From Thiothrix unzii (lineage in GTDB: Bacteria; Pseudomonadota; Gammaproteobacteria; Thiotrichales; Thiotrichaceae), in the NCBI RefSeq assembly GCF_017901175.1, contig NZ_CP072793.1, positions 3,100,001-3,164,000 on the forward strand: DNA of 64,000 nucleotides, read 5' to 3'. Both the position numbers and the translations under genes were made by a program. This document shows positions 1 to 8,036 of the stretch, one piece after another. The number at the start of each line of letters is the position of its first letter. Within the stretch, counting starts at the first letter, position 1. Under the pieces are notes generated by a model. The model did not search any database, was not told the origin of the DNA, and was given only the letters and a program-made list of their open reading frames with translations.

Positions 1-576
1 GGGTTGCTGCAATTCCTGCAACAACAACCGCTGGCAACGCTGGAAACCATGCTGGCGCGTGGCTTGAATTCGCCGTTAAGCAGTTCCTGCGGGCGACTGT
101 TTGATGCGGTAGCGGCAGCACTCGATTGCAGCCGCGCCAATATCAGCTACGAAGGGCAAGCCGCGATCGAACTCGAAGCTCTTGCCGCCGCTGCGCCCGA
201 TAGCGTTCAACCCTATCCGTTCGCCATTGCCAAAAACGCAGCGGACTGTTGGGAAATCGACCCCGCTCCGCTCTGGTACGCGCTGCTTCATGACCTGCAA
301 AACGGCACGCAACGCGCAACCATTGCGGCGCGTTTCCACCAAGGTTTGATCCGCGTGATTGTTGAGTTGGCGCAACGGTTGCGTGTGGAATATCCCGACA
401 TTCAAGCGGTCGCGTTATCGGGTGGGGTGTTTCAAAATACGTTGCTGTTTAACGGGATTAATCAGCAATTGACCGACGCAGGGGTGCGGGTCTTAACACA
501 CCAACACGTACCGACTAACGATGGCGGCATTGCGTTGGGGCAGGCGGTGATTGGCGCGGCGCGGGGTAAAGTCTGA
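1..576 (+). CDS. hypF: Carbamoyltransferase HypF, C-terminal part (5' end outside window)
   Basis: HypF makes the cyanide ligands of the [NiFe] active site: it carbamoylates the C-terminal cysteine of HypE using carbamoyl phosphate and ATP. Only the last 191 residues are present and the frame is open from base 1, so the acylphosphatase, zinc-finger and YrdC domains lie upstream. What is visible is the Kae1-like carbamoyltransferase end: SSCGRLFDAVAA near residues 27-38, SGGVFQN at 139-145, and PTNDGGIALGQ at 170-180, the usual HypF terminus. It lies 3.4 kb from a complete hydrogenase operon on the opposite strand, fitting a maturation role for that enzyme. A TIR-STAND gene and a toxin-antitoxin remnant separate the two, which looks like an insertion into a hydrogenase region. 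Confidence 0.93.
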   Translation, partial: GLLQFLQQQPLATLETMLARGLNSPLSSSCGRLFDAVAAALDCSRANISYEGQAAIELEALAAAAPDSVQPYPFAIAKNAADCWEIDPAPLWYALLHDLQNGTQRATIAARFHQGLIRVIVELAQRLRVEYPDIQAVALSGGVFQNTLLFNGINQQLTDAGVRVLTHQHVPTNDGGIALGQAVIGAARGKV

Positions 577-645
577 TTTTTCAGATTCATTCTCGGAATA
601 CAGATAGATCAACGCGTTGGAATCAAGGAAAAGCTTAGCGGGCAT
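493..645 (-). pseudogene. Truncated PIN-domain (VapC-like) toxin remnant
   Basis: Starting from an ATG at 645 that overlaps the end of the preceding antitoxin-like gene, the frame reads MPAKLFLDSNALIYLYS, the typical first beta strand and first acidic residue of a PIN-domain RNase toxin. After about 26 residues (near position 568) the frame runs into the antisense of hypF and the rest of the PIN fold, including the later acidic residues, is missing; the frame closes at 493. A full PIN domain is about 130 residues, so this cannot be an active nuclease. The remnant probably marks an old rearrangement next to hypF. The family call rests on a short N-terminal match. Confidence 0.6.
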
Positions 646-832
646 TGGCATCCTCACGGTCAAAGCGATAACCACGGGTTTTCAACTTAATCGCCAAGAA
701 ATTACGTTTGCCTTTAGCGGAGCGTTGAGCCTCTTCACGCATCATCTGCATGAATTTTTCCTCGCTCACCTCGGCAAGTTCATCTGGTGACAGATCTGCC
801 AAACGCTGTTGTAGGTCGTTCAGTGTGGTCAT
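635..832 (-). CDS. Antitoxin-like small protein, partner of the truncated PIN toxin
   Basis: A 65-residue charged, helical protein beginning MTTLNDLQQRLADLSPDEL. The ATG at 832 is preferred over an upstream frame extension because GGGAGG lies 8 bases before it. Its stop overlaps the start of the PIN remnant, the translational coupling usual for antitoxin-toxin pairs. By position it should have neutralised that toxin and perhaps bound its own promoter, but no classic AbrB, RHH or Phd motif is obvious, so the role is inferred from context. The antitoxin frame is intact while the toxin is broken. Confidence 0.6.
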   Translation of the reverse strand: MTTLNDLQQRLADLSPDELAEVSEEKFMQMMREEAQRSAKGKRNFLAIKLKTRGYRFDREDANAR

Positions 833-993
833 GCTTCGCGCCTCCCGTATCATGTGCTTAGAGTCTTGAATGTTGAATCATTATTGTCAATATCGCCACC
901 TTGAAGCGGTGATTAACTGTTCATAAAGCCGGACAAAATGGCGGATAAACGTTATGATTCATGGCGTAAACCCTTATCGCCACAAGGTTATCC

Positions 994-3930
994 ATGACTG
1001 CCAAACGCTTCCAAGTTGCCCTGTCCTTTCCCGGTGAATACCGTGATTATGTGTCACAAGTAGCGGCGATATTGGGGCAAAAGCTGGGGCAAGATACGGT
1101 GTTCTACGACCAATGGTACACAGCGGAATTAGCCCGTCCGAATATGGATACCCACTTGCAAGCCATTTACCATGACCATGCAGAACTGATTGTGCCATTT
1201 TTGTGTGCGGATTATGAGCGCAAACAATGGTGTGGGTTGGAATGGCGGGCAATCCGTGATTTGCTGAAAAAACGTCAAGATAATGACATCATGCCGCTAC
1301 GGTTTGATGATACTGACATTCCCGGTCTGTTCAGCATTGATGGCTACATTGACTTACGCAGGCATACGCCGGAACAAATTGCCGGATTCGTTCTTCAGCG
1401 GGTAAAACCCCGGCAGCAAACTAGTACGGTAACGACCATCCACTCCGACCGCCTCCCCACCGTCAAGGGCGGCTTTTTCGGGCGCACAGCCGAACTGCAA
1501 TTGCTGAACAACGCATGGTCTGGCGCAACACCCACCACCACCGTAGAGACGCAAAATCTTGCGTCTCTACCAACACCACCCACGCCCCCCACGACATCCA
1601 CCACCACCCGCATCATCCAGTTCATCGCCCCCGGCGGCACAGGCAAAACCAAATTGCTACGCCACTGGCTTGACCACACCGCCGACATCCCGGTGCTAAT
1701 CGCGTGGTCGTTCTATTCGCAAGGCTCATCTGAGGATAAGCAGACTTCCGCAACGCCGTTTTTCAGCCATGCGCTTGCCAAGCTGGGTTCGACCCGCGAG
1801 CGGTTTGCGTCGGAGGAGGACAAGGGCGACCACCTCGCCGAGTTGTTGCACGGCAAACGCTACGTGCTGGTGCTGGATGGGCTGGAGCCGCTGCAACACG
1901 GCGGCGCGGCAATGCGCGGCGAACTCAAGGACAAAGCCATCCGCCAGTTGTTGCGCCAGCTTGCCCGCCATCCGTGTGGTTTGTGCATTATCACCACGCG
2001 GATTACGCTGCATGAACTCAGTGATCGGGACGCGCCCACTGTCATCCGCCACGATTTGCAAAACCTGACAGCGGTGGATGGCATCCAGTTGCTGCAATCG
2101 CTGGGGGTGACGGGCAGTGCGGCGGAACTGGGCAAGGCAGTGGGTGAATACGGCGGTCACGCGCTGGCGTTGAGTTTGCTGGGAAATGCGGTACGGCGGT
2201 ATCTGGGGGGCGGCATCCTCAGGCGTGACACCATCCGCGAATTGAATGACGGTAGCGGGCAGCTAGAACATCATGCCTTCAAGGTGATGCGGGCGTATGA
2301 AACCTGGCTGGCGGGTACGGCGGAATTGAAAGTGTTGTACTTGTTGGGATTGTTCGACCACCCGATTGACCAGCCTGTCCTTGACGTATTGCTGCAAGCA
2401 CGCATCCCCGGCTTGACCGCAGCTCCCCAGCCCAAGCGCGGTTGGCTCAGCAAATGGTTTGGCAAATCCCAACCTGCCGCACTTAGCCAACAAGAACAGC
2501 GGGAATGGAATCAGGCAGTACTGGCTTTGCGCGAAGAACACCACCTGTTGTCGCAACATGACAGCGGCGGCGACCTCGACTGCCACCCGCTGATCCGCGA
2601 ATACTTCGGCGGGCAACTGCAAACCCAGCAGCCGCAAGCATGGCAGCAGGCGCATGAACGGCTGTACGAATACTACAAAGCCCTGCCCAAGAACCCATTA
2701 CCCGATACGCTGGAAGAAATGCAGCCGCTGTTCAGTGCGGTGGCGCATGGGTGTGCAGCGGGGTTGCATCAGCAGGCGTTGCTTGAGGTTTACTGGTCTC
2801 GTATCAATCGTGAGAGTGAGTCATTCCTTGAAAAGAAACTCGGTGCTTTCAGCGATAACCTCGCTACCATAGCGCATTTCTTCACGACCCCGTGGCATAC
2901 CCCCGCAGCGGGTTTGACGGAAGAGGTGAAACCGTTCGTGCTGAACTGGGCAGGTTTCCACTTACGCGCCTTGGGGCGGTTACATGAGGCACTAGAACCT
3001 TTACTGGTAAGTTTGAATGATTATGTCCAACAGGCAGATTGGCGACGTGCGTCAATGGCTGCCAGCAACCTCAGCGAACTGCAACTCACTCTCGGCGATG
3101 TGGCGCAAGCAGTGGAAAGCGGCGCACGCAGCAGCCGCTACGCCGACCAGTCCGGGGATATGTTCTGGCGCATAGGCGGCCGCACCACTCACGCCGATGC
3201 TCTGCATCAGGCAGGGGACACCGCCGCCGCCCTTGCCCTGTTCCGGGAAGCGGAGCAACTCCAGCAGGAAAGCCAGCCTTCGTCCCCACGCCTGTATTCG
3301 CTGCGAGGATTCCAATACTGCGACCTGCTACTGACGCAGGGCAGCACGGCGGAGGTGCTGGAGCGGGCGGAACAGACGCTGGAATGGGTAACTCGTGCAG
3401 GGCAGGATGTGCTGAGTGCAGCACTGGATCAACTCACCCTCGGACGCGCCCATCTGCAACAACTCTTGCTCCCCTCTACCTCTGGGGCGAAGCGCCGCGC
3501 TCAAGCGGCAGGGGTGCGGGCTGGGGGTGAGGGTCTTCACTGGCTAGATCAGGCTGTCGCTGGTTTGCGTGCAGCAGGAACATTGCATCGTTTGCCGTGG
3601 GGTCTACTCGCCCGCGCTGCACTGCACCGCCACACCCACGACTTCGCCCGCGCCCGGCAGGACTTGCAGGAAGTGTTCGACATCGCCGACGGCAGCGGGA
3701 TGCGGCTGCATTTGACGGATTATCATTTGGAGATGGCGCGGTTGTTGGTAGCGGAAGAGAAAGAGGGCGTATGCAATACGCCCCTACAGGGAACGGCAGA
3801 CGTAGGGGCGTATTGCATACGCCCTCTTCAATACCACATCGCGGAAGCCGAACGTTTGATCGCGGCAACCGGCTACCACCGCCGCGACAAGGAGCTGCTA
3901 GAATTGCAGCAAATCCTCGCCGCGCAGTGA
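994..3930 (+). CDS. TIR-STAND NTPase-TPR protein, probable anti-phage defence (bacterial NLR-like)
   Basis: A 978-residue three-part protein. Residues 4-135 form a TIR-like domain (RFQVALSFPGEYRDYV; QWCGLEWRAI with Glu83 as candidate NADase residue). Residues 157-440 form a STAND NTPase with P-loop APGGTGKTK at 212-220 and Walker B VLVLDGLE at 291-298. From about 560 to the end are helical TPR-like repeats suited to ligand sensing. In characterised bacterial TIR-STAND proteins, recognition of a phage product triggers oligomerisation and NAD+ destruction; that role is inferred here. The start is supported by AAGG ahead of the ATG. It stands alone, convergent with the hydrogenase large subunit gene (stop codons 3 bases apart). 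Three palindromic repeats lie in frame inside it (1543-1570, 3468-3540, 3763-3826), the last adding about 20 residues near the C-terminus. Confidence 0.85.
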   Translation: MTAKRFQVALSFPGEYRDYVSQVAAILGQKLGQDTVFYDQWYTAELARPNMDTHLQAIYHDHAELIVPFLCADYERKQWCGLEWRAIRDLLKKRQDNDIMPLRFDDTDIPGLFSIDGYIDLRRHTPEQIAGFVLQRVKPRQQTSTVTTIHSDRLPTVKGGFFGRTAELQLLNNAWSGATPTTTVETQNLASLPTPPTPPTTSTTTRIIQFIAPGGTGKTKLLRHWLDHTADIPVLIAWSFYSQGSSEDKQTSATPFFSHALAKLGSTRERFASEEDKGDHLAELLHGKRYVLVLDGLEPLQHGGAAMRGELKDKAIRQLLRQLARHPCGLCIITTRITLHELSDRDAPTVIRHDLQNLTAVDGIQLLQSLGVTGSAAELGKAVGEYGGHALALSLLGNAVRRYLGGGILRRDTIRELNDGSGQLEHHAFKVMRAYETWLAGTAELKVLYLLGLFDHPIDQPVLDVLLQARIPGLTAAPQPKRGWLSKWFGKSQPAALSQQEQREWNQAVLALREEHHLLSQHDSGGDLDCHPLIREYFGGQLQTQQPQAWQQAHERLYEYYKALPKNPLPDTLEEMQPLFSAVAHGCAAGLHQQALLEVYWSRINRESESFLEKKLGAFSDNLATIAHFFTTPWHTPAAGLTEEVKPFVLNWAGFHLRALGRLHEALEPLLVSLNDYVQQADWRRASMAASNLSELQLTLGDVAQAVESGARSSRYADQSGDMFWRIGGRTTHADALHQAGDTAAALALFREAEQLQQESQPSSPRLYSLRGFQYCDLLLTQGSTAEVLERAEQTLEWVTRAGQDVLSAALDQLTLGRAHLQQLLLPSTSGAKRRAQAAGVRAGGEGLHWLDQAVAGLRAAGTLHRLPWGLLARAALHRHTHDFARARQDLQEVFDIADGSGMRLHLTDYHLEMARLLVAEEKEGVCNTPLQGTADVGAYCIRPLQYHIAEAERLIAATGYHRRDKELLELQQILAAQ
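1543..1570. repeat. 28-bp perfect palindromic repeat inside the TIR-STAND gene
   Basis: Two 12-base arms, GTAGAGACGCAA and its exact complement, separated by AATC. It is read in frame (VETQNLASLP) in the low-complexity Thr/Pro linker between the TIR and NTPase domains. Palindromes of this GTAGAGACG...CGTCTCTAC type are dispersed repeats in several bacterial genomes; here it has entered a tolerant linker. Confidence 0.8.
3468..3540. repeat. GC-rich dispersed repeat inside the TIR-STAND gene
   Basis: A degenerate palindromic stretch that ends in GGGGGTGAGGGTCTTCAC (3523-3540). Nearly the same block follows the hairpin at 52193-52221 in the btuB leader, so both are copies of one repeat family. 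Here it is translated in frame as a Gly/Ala/Arg-rich insert between TPR helices. Confidence 0.65.
3763..3826. repeat. 64-bp inverted repeat with 25-bp perfect arms inside the TIR-STAND gene
   Basis: Left arm 3763-3787 and right arm 3802-3826 are exact reverse complements, with a 14-base loop. Within each arm GGGCGTAT-GCA-ATACGCCC is itself a palindrome. It is translated in frame (EGVCNTPL ... VGAYCIRPL) between two helices near the protein C-terminus. This looks like a transposed REP/MITE-like unit that kept the frame open. Confidence 0.85.
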
Positions 3931-3933
3931 CAC

Positions 3934-5655
3934 TTACCGTATCTGCACGTTCACCAGCTCTTCCCCATCCGGGTCAGTCACATGCACCGCGCAGGCAATG
4001 CACGGGTCAAAACTGTGGATGGTGCGCAAAATCTCCACCGGCTGCTTCGGATCATGCAACACATGCCCTTGCAACGACGCTTCATACGCCCCCGCCTGAT
4101 TCTGCACATCACGCGGCCCCGCATTCCAAGTACTCGGAACGACAGCCTGATAATTAGCAATCTTCTGATCCTTAATCACAATCCAATGCGCCAGCGCACC
4201 ACGCGGGGCTTCCATGTAGCCCACGCCTTGCGCTTTGGAAGGCCAGCTTGACGGTTCCCACAAGGTTTCGTTGAAGGTTTTGGTGTCGCCCGCCTTGATA
4301 TTGGCAATCAAATGGTCGAACCACGTTTGCATCTTGTCGGCAATGATCTTGGTTTCCAGCGTGCGGGCAGCGGTGCGCCCCAAGGTGGAATACAGCGCGT
4401 CCACCGGCACATCCAGATACTTCAGGGTGTAATCGACCAGCGATTTGGTGTGTTCGTGCCCGGTGGCATACAACATCAACACCCGCGCCAATGGCCCCAC
4501 TTCGACCGCCTGCCCTTTCCAACGCGGTGATTTCATCCACGAATACGACTGATCAACTTCCAGTTGCTTATATGGCGGTTTCGGCCCGGTGTAATTCAGC
4601 TCCGTTTCGCCCGCGTAAGGGTGCAAACCTTTGTCCTTGCCTTCGCTGTAGTCGTACCACGAGTGCGCCACGAATTCCTGAATCTGGTCTTCGGCATTCA
4701 AATCCACCGGATGGATTTTCGACAAATCGCGGTTGAGAATCACGCCGGAAGGAATCAGGAACGACGCGGGGTCATCCATGCCTTTTTCCGGGAAATCGCC
4801 GTAGGTCATGAAATTGCCCAAGCCTTCGCCCTGCTTGAACCAATCCTTGTAGAAACTGGCAATCGCCAACGTATCCGGCACGTAGACCTGATCGACGAAT
4901 ACCTGCATTTTCTTAATGATGTCCTGCACTTGCGACAGGCGTTTCATATTGAGCGCGGAATCGGAATTCAGGTCAATTGGGCAAGGCACACCGCCGACAA
5001 GGAAGTTGGGGTGCGGATTTTTACCACCGAAAATGGTGTGCAGTTTCACCACATCGCGTTGCCATGCAAGAGCTTCAAGGTAATGCGACACTGCCATCAA
5101 ATTGGCTTCAGGTGGCAGTTTGTAAGCCGGATGTCCCCAATATGCCTTGGCGAAAATACCCAACTGCCCCGCTTCGACAAACTTTTTCAGCTTGGCTTGC
5201 TGGTCGGCAAAATAACCGGCGGAGGAATTCGGCCAGCTTGGGGAAATCTTTTGCGCTAACTCAGACGTGGCTTTGGGATCGGCTTTGAGCGCGGATACCA
5301 CATCCACCCAGTCGAGCGCGTGCAAATGGTAGAAGTGCATTACGTGGTCATGCACGTATTGCGCCGCGATCATCAAGTTGCGGATCAGTTGCGCATTGGG
5401 TGGAATGCTGTAATTCAGCGCGTTTTCCACCGAGCGCACCGAGGCAATGCCATGCACCAGCGTACACACGCCGCAAATGCGTTGCGCATACGCCCACGCA
5501 TCACGCGGGTCGCGCCCACGCAGGATAATTTCAATACCGCGCACCATAGTCCCGGCGGAATACGCCTGTTCGATGGTGTTACCGTTCATTTGCGCTTCAA
5601 TGCGTAAGTGACCTTCGATGCGGGTGATAGGGTCGACAACGACACGTTCAGTCAT
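3934..5655 (-). CDS. hynL: [NiFe] hydrogenase large subunit (group 1e type)
   Basis: The 573-residue catalytic subunit oxidises H2 at the Ni-Fe(CN)2CO centre. The N-terminal nickel motif RICGVC is at 59-64 and the C-terminal motif DPCIAC at 550-555, giving the four cysteine ligands Cys61, Cys64, Cys552 and Cys555. His558 marks the usual cleavage site; the 15 residues after it are the tail that a maturation protease should remove, and such a protease is the first gene of this operon. The ATG follows GAGGATACTAAA. It is the last gene of the operon, separated from the small subunit by isp1, isp2 and an unknown gene, the hynS-isp1-isp2-hynL order of purple sulfur bacteria. Expected location is the periplasmic face of the membrane, co-exported with the Tat-signal small subunit. 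Confidence 0.95.
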   Translation of the reverse strand: MTERVVVDPITRIEGHLRIEAQMNGNTIEQAYSAGTMVRGIEIILRGRDPRDAWAYAQRICGVCTLVHGIASVRSVENALNYSIPPNAQLIRNLMIAAQYVHDHVMHFYHLHALDWVDVVSALKADPKATSELAQKISPSWPNSSAGYFADQQAKLKKFVEAGQLGIFAKAYWGHPAYKLPPEANLMAVSHYLEALAWQRDVVKLHTIFGGKNPHPNFLVGGVPCPIDLNSDSALNMKRLSQVQDIIKKMQVFVDQVYVPDTLAIASFYKDWFKQGEGLGNFMTYGDFPEKGMDDPASFLIPSGVILNRDLSKIHPVDLNAEDQIQEFVAHSWYDYSEGKDKGLHPYAGETELNYTGPKPPYKQLEVDQSYSWMKSPRWKGQAVEVGPLARVLMLYATGHEHTKSLVDYTLKYLDVPVDALYSTLGRTAARTLETKIIADKMQTWFDHLIANIKAGDTKTFNETLWEPSSWPSKAQGVGYMEAPRGALAHWIVIKDQKIANYQAVVPSTWNAGPRDVQNQAGAYEASLQGHVLHDPKQPVEILRTIHSFDPCIACAVHVTDPDGEELVNVQIR

Positions 5656-5665
5656 TTTAGTATCC

Positions 5666-6106
5666 TCAAATGTCGTTCAGAAATTGCTCAAGGAGGCGAT
5701 ACTGTGCTTCGCTTTCCTCGTGCATGGATTCGTCGGAGGCATCAATGTGCCCACAAGTGCGTGCCATCCGCGCATTGACTGCGGCTTCCCACGCGGGCGC
5801 TTTGGCCTGCTTGTCGGGGGCAACCAAGGCAGTGGCGGCACGGGCAACGAAATAACCTGCTTGCGCTTGCCAATCGCTGTCCGAACCGCACCGGGTATGG
5901 CTGTCGAGCGCGGCAGCTTTGGCCTGCTTGAATGCCACGGCGAGTTCATCGGCAGTGGTATCTTCGTTGGCAGCGGCATCCACCACTTTGGTTACGGCGG
6001 AATTGAGTGCCAGTACGTTGCGCACAAAAGCTGCACCAACGCGGCGTTGTTGCGCCAATCCCAACTTATCGAGTGCCTGTTTGAAATCGGTATCTTGGGT
6101 GATCAT
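5666..6106 (-). CDS. Unknown 146-residue protein between isp2 and hynL
   Basis: Not recognised. It is a soluble, mostly helical, Ala- and acid-rich protein with no signal peptide, no membrane segment and two cysteines (SHTRCGSD and ARTCGHID). Its ATG overlaps the stop of isp2 (ATGA) and is preceded by GGGAGG, so it is translated with the hydrogenase subunits; hynL starts 10 bases after its stop. The well-known group 1e operons have isp2 followed directly by hynL, so this is an extra member. Position suggests a chaperone or assembly factor for the large subunit or an electron-transfer partner, but nothing in the sequence decides this. Confidence 0.8.
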   Translation of the reverse strand: MITQDTDFKQALDKLGLAQQRRVGAAFVRNVLALNSAVTKVVDAAANEDTTADELAVAFKQAKAAALDSHTRCGSDSDWQAQAGYFVARAATALVAPDKQAKAPAWEAAVNARMARTCGHIDASDESMHEESEAQYRLLEQFLNDI

Positions 6107-7380
6107 GCTGCACCTCCCTTACGTTCGACCAAGTGTTCGGCAATCATTTCGGTCAAGCCCAACACGGGGATGTCCATCTGGTTGACTTCCATACCTTCTT
6201 CCAACTGAATGCGGCAGTTGGCGCACGCCGTCACCAGCGTATCCACATGCAGTTCGTCCAGTTGCTTTTTCTTGCGTTGGAAGGCTTTCATTTTCACTTC
6301 TTCAGCGTCTTCGTTGGCACTCACGCCACCGCCTGCACCGCAACACCAGTTGAGCGTGCCGTGATCCGCCATTTCCACGAAGTTTTTCGCCACCATATTC
6401 AGCAGATTGCGCGGCTGTTCGACCACGCCACCACGACGTACCAATTGGCAGGGGTCGTGGAAGGTGAGTTTAGATTCCTCGAAGCCTTCGGTTTGCAGCA
6501 AGCCTTCAGCACGTAATTCGTCCAGCACTTCAACGATGTGTTTGGCAGCAAAGGTGTAAGGGCGACCAATCAGATTCGGCCCTTCCCAACGCAATGCGGT
6601 GTAAGCGTGCCCGCATTCGGGGCTGATCACGGTTTTGACTTTGAGCTTTTCGGCAGCAGCCACGACACGGCTGACCAGTTCCCGCGCAATGTCGGACGAG
6701 CCGATTTGGATGCCGGAATTGGTAGCTTCAAAGCATTCACTGCTCAACGTCCAAGTTTTGCCTGCATTGGTGAGGATTTTGGCAACTGCCCCCAAGTATT
6801 CGGGGTAGTTCATGATTTCCATCGAGGACAGCATTAGCAGGTATTCCGCGCCTTCTTGGTCAAACGGCACGGTCAACCCACTGGATTTTTCCAGATGGCG
6901 GACTTGCGCTTGCAAGGCGGGGAGCTTGACCCCCATTGGGCTACCGATTTGTACCGCACGGGTGGATGCACCAATCAAGCCTTCGGGCGCGTGACCCGAT
7001 GCCACCATGCCTTCGCGCATCCGGCGAATCATGTAGGTAATGTCATTGCCGACCGGACAAATCAGGGTGCAACGTCCGCACAAGGAACAGTTGTTGTAAA
7101 CCAGCTCCTGCCATTCGGCGAGTTCCGCATCGGTGACAGGTTTGCTCAATCCCAGTTTGGCTTTGAGCTTGCCGATCAGGGTGTATTCCTGTTCCCACAC
7201 GCGCCGCAACGGTTCGAGTTTGTAAATCGGCGTATGGCGTGGGTCAGGGTTTTCGGTGTAGAACAGACAAGCATCGGCACACATCCCGCACGATACGCAG
7301 GAGCTGAAGAAACTTGCCATCGGTGCATCAATTTGCGCTTTGAAAGCGTTAATGCCGCGTTCGAGTGTCAACGTACTCAT
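6103..7380 (-). CDS. isp2: Isp2: HdrD-like iron-sulfur electron-transfer protein
   Basis: A 425-residue cytoplasmic partner of the hydrogenase. The N-terminal half has two [4Fe-4S] ferredoxin motifs (CVSCGMCADAC, with a C-terminal Cys-Pro-free variant, and CSLCGRCTLICP). The C-terminal half has cysteine-rich CCG-type segments (SPECGHAY, then WCCGAGGG and ACANCRIQLEEG) like the catalytic subunit HdrD of heterodisulfide reductase. In group 1e hydrogenases Isp1 and Isp2 link H2 oxidation across the membrane to cytoplasmic acceptors or sulfur metabolism. It overlaps isp1 by 4 bases and the following unknown gene by 4 bases, indicating tight coupling. Confidence 0.92.
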   Translation of the reverse strand: MSTLTLERGINAFKAQIDAPMASFFSSCVSCGMCADACLFYTENPDPRHTPIYKLEPLRRVWEQEYTLIGKLKAKLGLSKPVTDAELAEWQELVYNNCSLCGRCTLICPVGNDITYMIRRMREGMVASGHAPEGLIGASTRAVQIGSPMGVKLPALQAQVRHLEKSSGLTVPFDQEGAEYLLMLSSMEIMNYPEYLGAVAKILTNAGKTWTLSSECFEATNSGIQIGSSDIARELVSRVVAAAEKLKVKTVISPECGHAYTALRWEGPNLIGRPYTFAAKHIVEVLDELRAEGLLQTEGFEESKLTFHDPCQLVRRGGVVEQPRNLLNMVAKNFVEMADHGTLNWCCGAGGGVSANEDAEEVKMKAFQRKKKQLDELHVDTLVTACANCRIQLEEGMEVNQMDIPVLGLTEMIAEHLVERKGGAA

Positions 7381-8036
7381 GATTTCACCCCCCGCAAACC
7401 CATCGAAGCCCCGTTATACCAACGCGACAGGAACACCGTGAAAGTATGCATCAGCTTGGTGAACGGAAACACGATCAGCAAAATTTCCACGCTCAAAATA
7501 TGCAGCCCCAACATCATCTGCGGCGACAGCAATAAATGGTGGTAAGCCATGTAGCCGGTCAGCAACGGCACAAACGTCACCGCCCACGCCACATAATCGC
7601 CGGGGCTAGACAGGAAACGTTTCACCGGATGTTGCAAGCGATGAATCAACACCACCACCAACGCAATCATGGTGACAACCGCAAACGCATCCACCACGGG
7701 TGTGGACAAGTTAGGCCAGCCGAAGCCAATCACGCTTTTGAACACTTCCACATGCGCTGCCAGCAAAAAGATCACCACGAACAAGCCGATGTGGAACACA
7801 TAACCCGCCACAATGGTAATCATCGAACGCTGGAAAGTTGCCTTATCCGTCCCGAAACGGCGGAAAATTTCACGCAACCCGCCTTGCATCGGATCACCTT
7901 TCGGTACGGCGTAATTCACTTTCCTGCCCAACGACAGGATTTCAAACAGGCGCAGCACCAAACCCGCCACAAAGATAAACAGGGCAATGCTGAAAGCAGG
8001 GCCTTTGACCCATAGCAGGAAATCAACTTCGTTCAT
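7377..8036 (-). CDS. isp1: Isp1: membrane cytochrome b-like subunit
   Basis: A 219-residue membrane protein with about five hydrophobic segments (for example SIALFIFVAGLVLRLFEIL, VFHIGLFVVIFLLAAHV and LLTGYMAYHHLLL) and several histidines in or near them (HIGLF, AAHVEV, AYHHLL, GLHIL), as in NarI/DsrM-type b haem subunits. It would pass electrons between the periplasmic hydrogenase and Isp2. Both ends overlap neighbours by 4 bases, so the hynS-isp1-isp2 block is one translational unit. Confidence 0.9.
   Translation of the reverse strand: MNEVDFLLWVKGPAFSIALFIFVAGLVLRLFEILSLGRKVNYAVPKGDPMQGGLREIFRRFGTDKATFQRSMITIVAGYVFHIGLFVVIFLLAAHVEVFKSVIGFGWPNLSTPVVDAFAVVTMIALVVVLIHRLQHPVKRFLSSPGDYVAWAVTFVPLLTGYMAYHHLLLSPQMMLGLHILSVEILLIVFPFTKLMHTFTVFLSRWYNGASMGLRGVKS

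Noticed and set aside
4564-5259. 231-codon open frame antisense to hynL
   Set aside because: It lies wholly on the opposite strand of a well-supported gene, has no ribosome site and no family pattern.
6856-7545. 229-codon open frame antisense to isp2
   Set aside because: Shadow of the GC-rich isp2/isp1 genes; no start signal and no recognisable domain.
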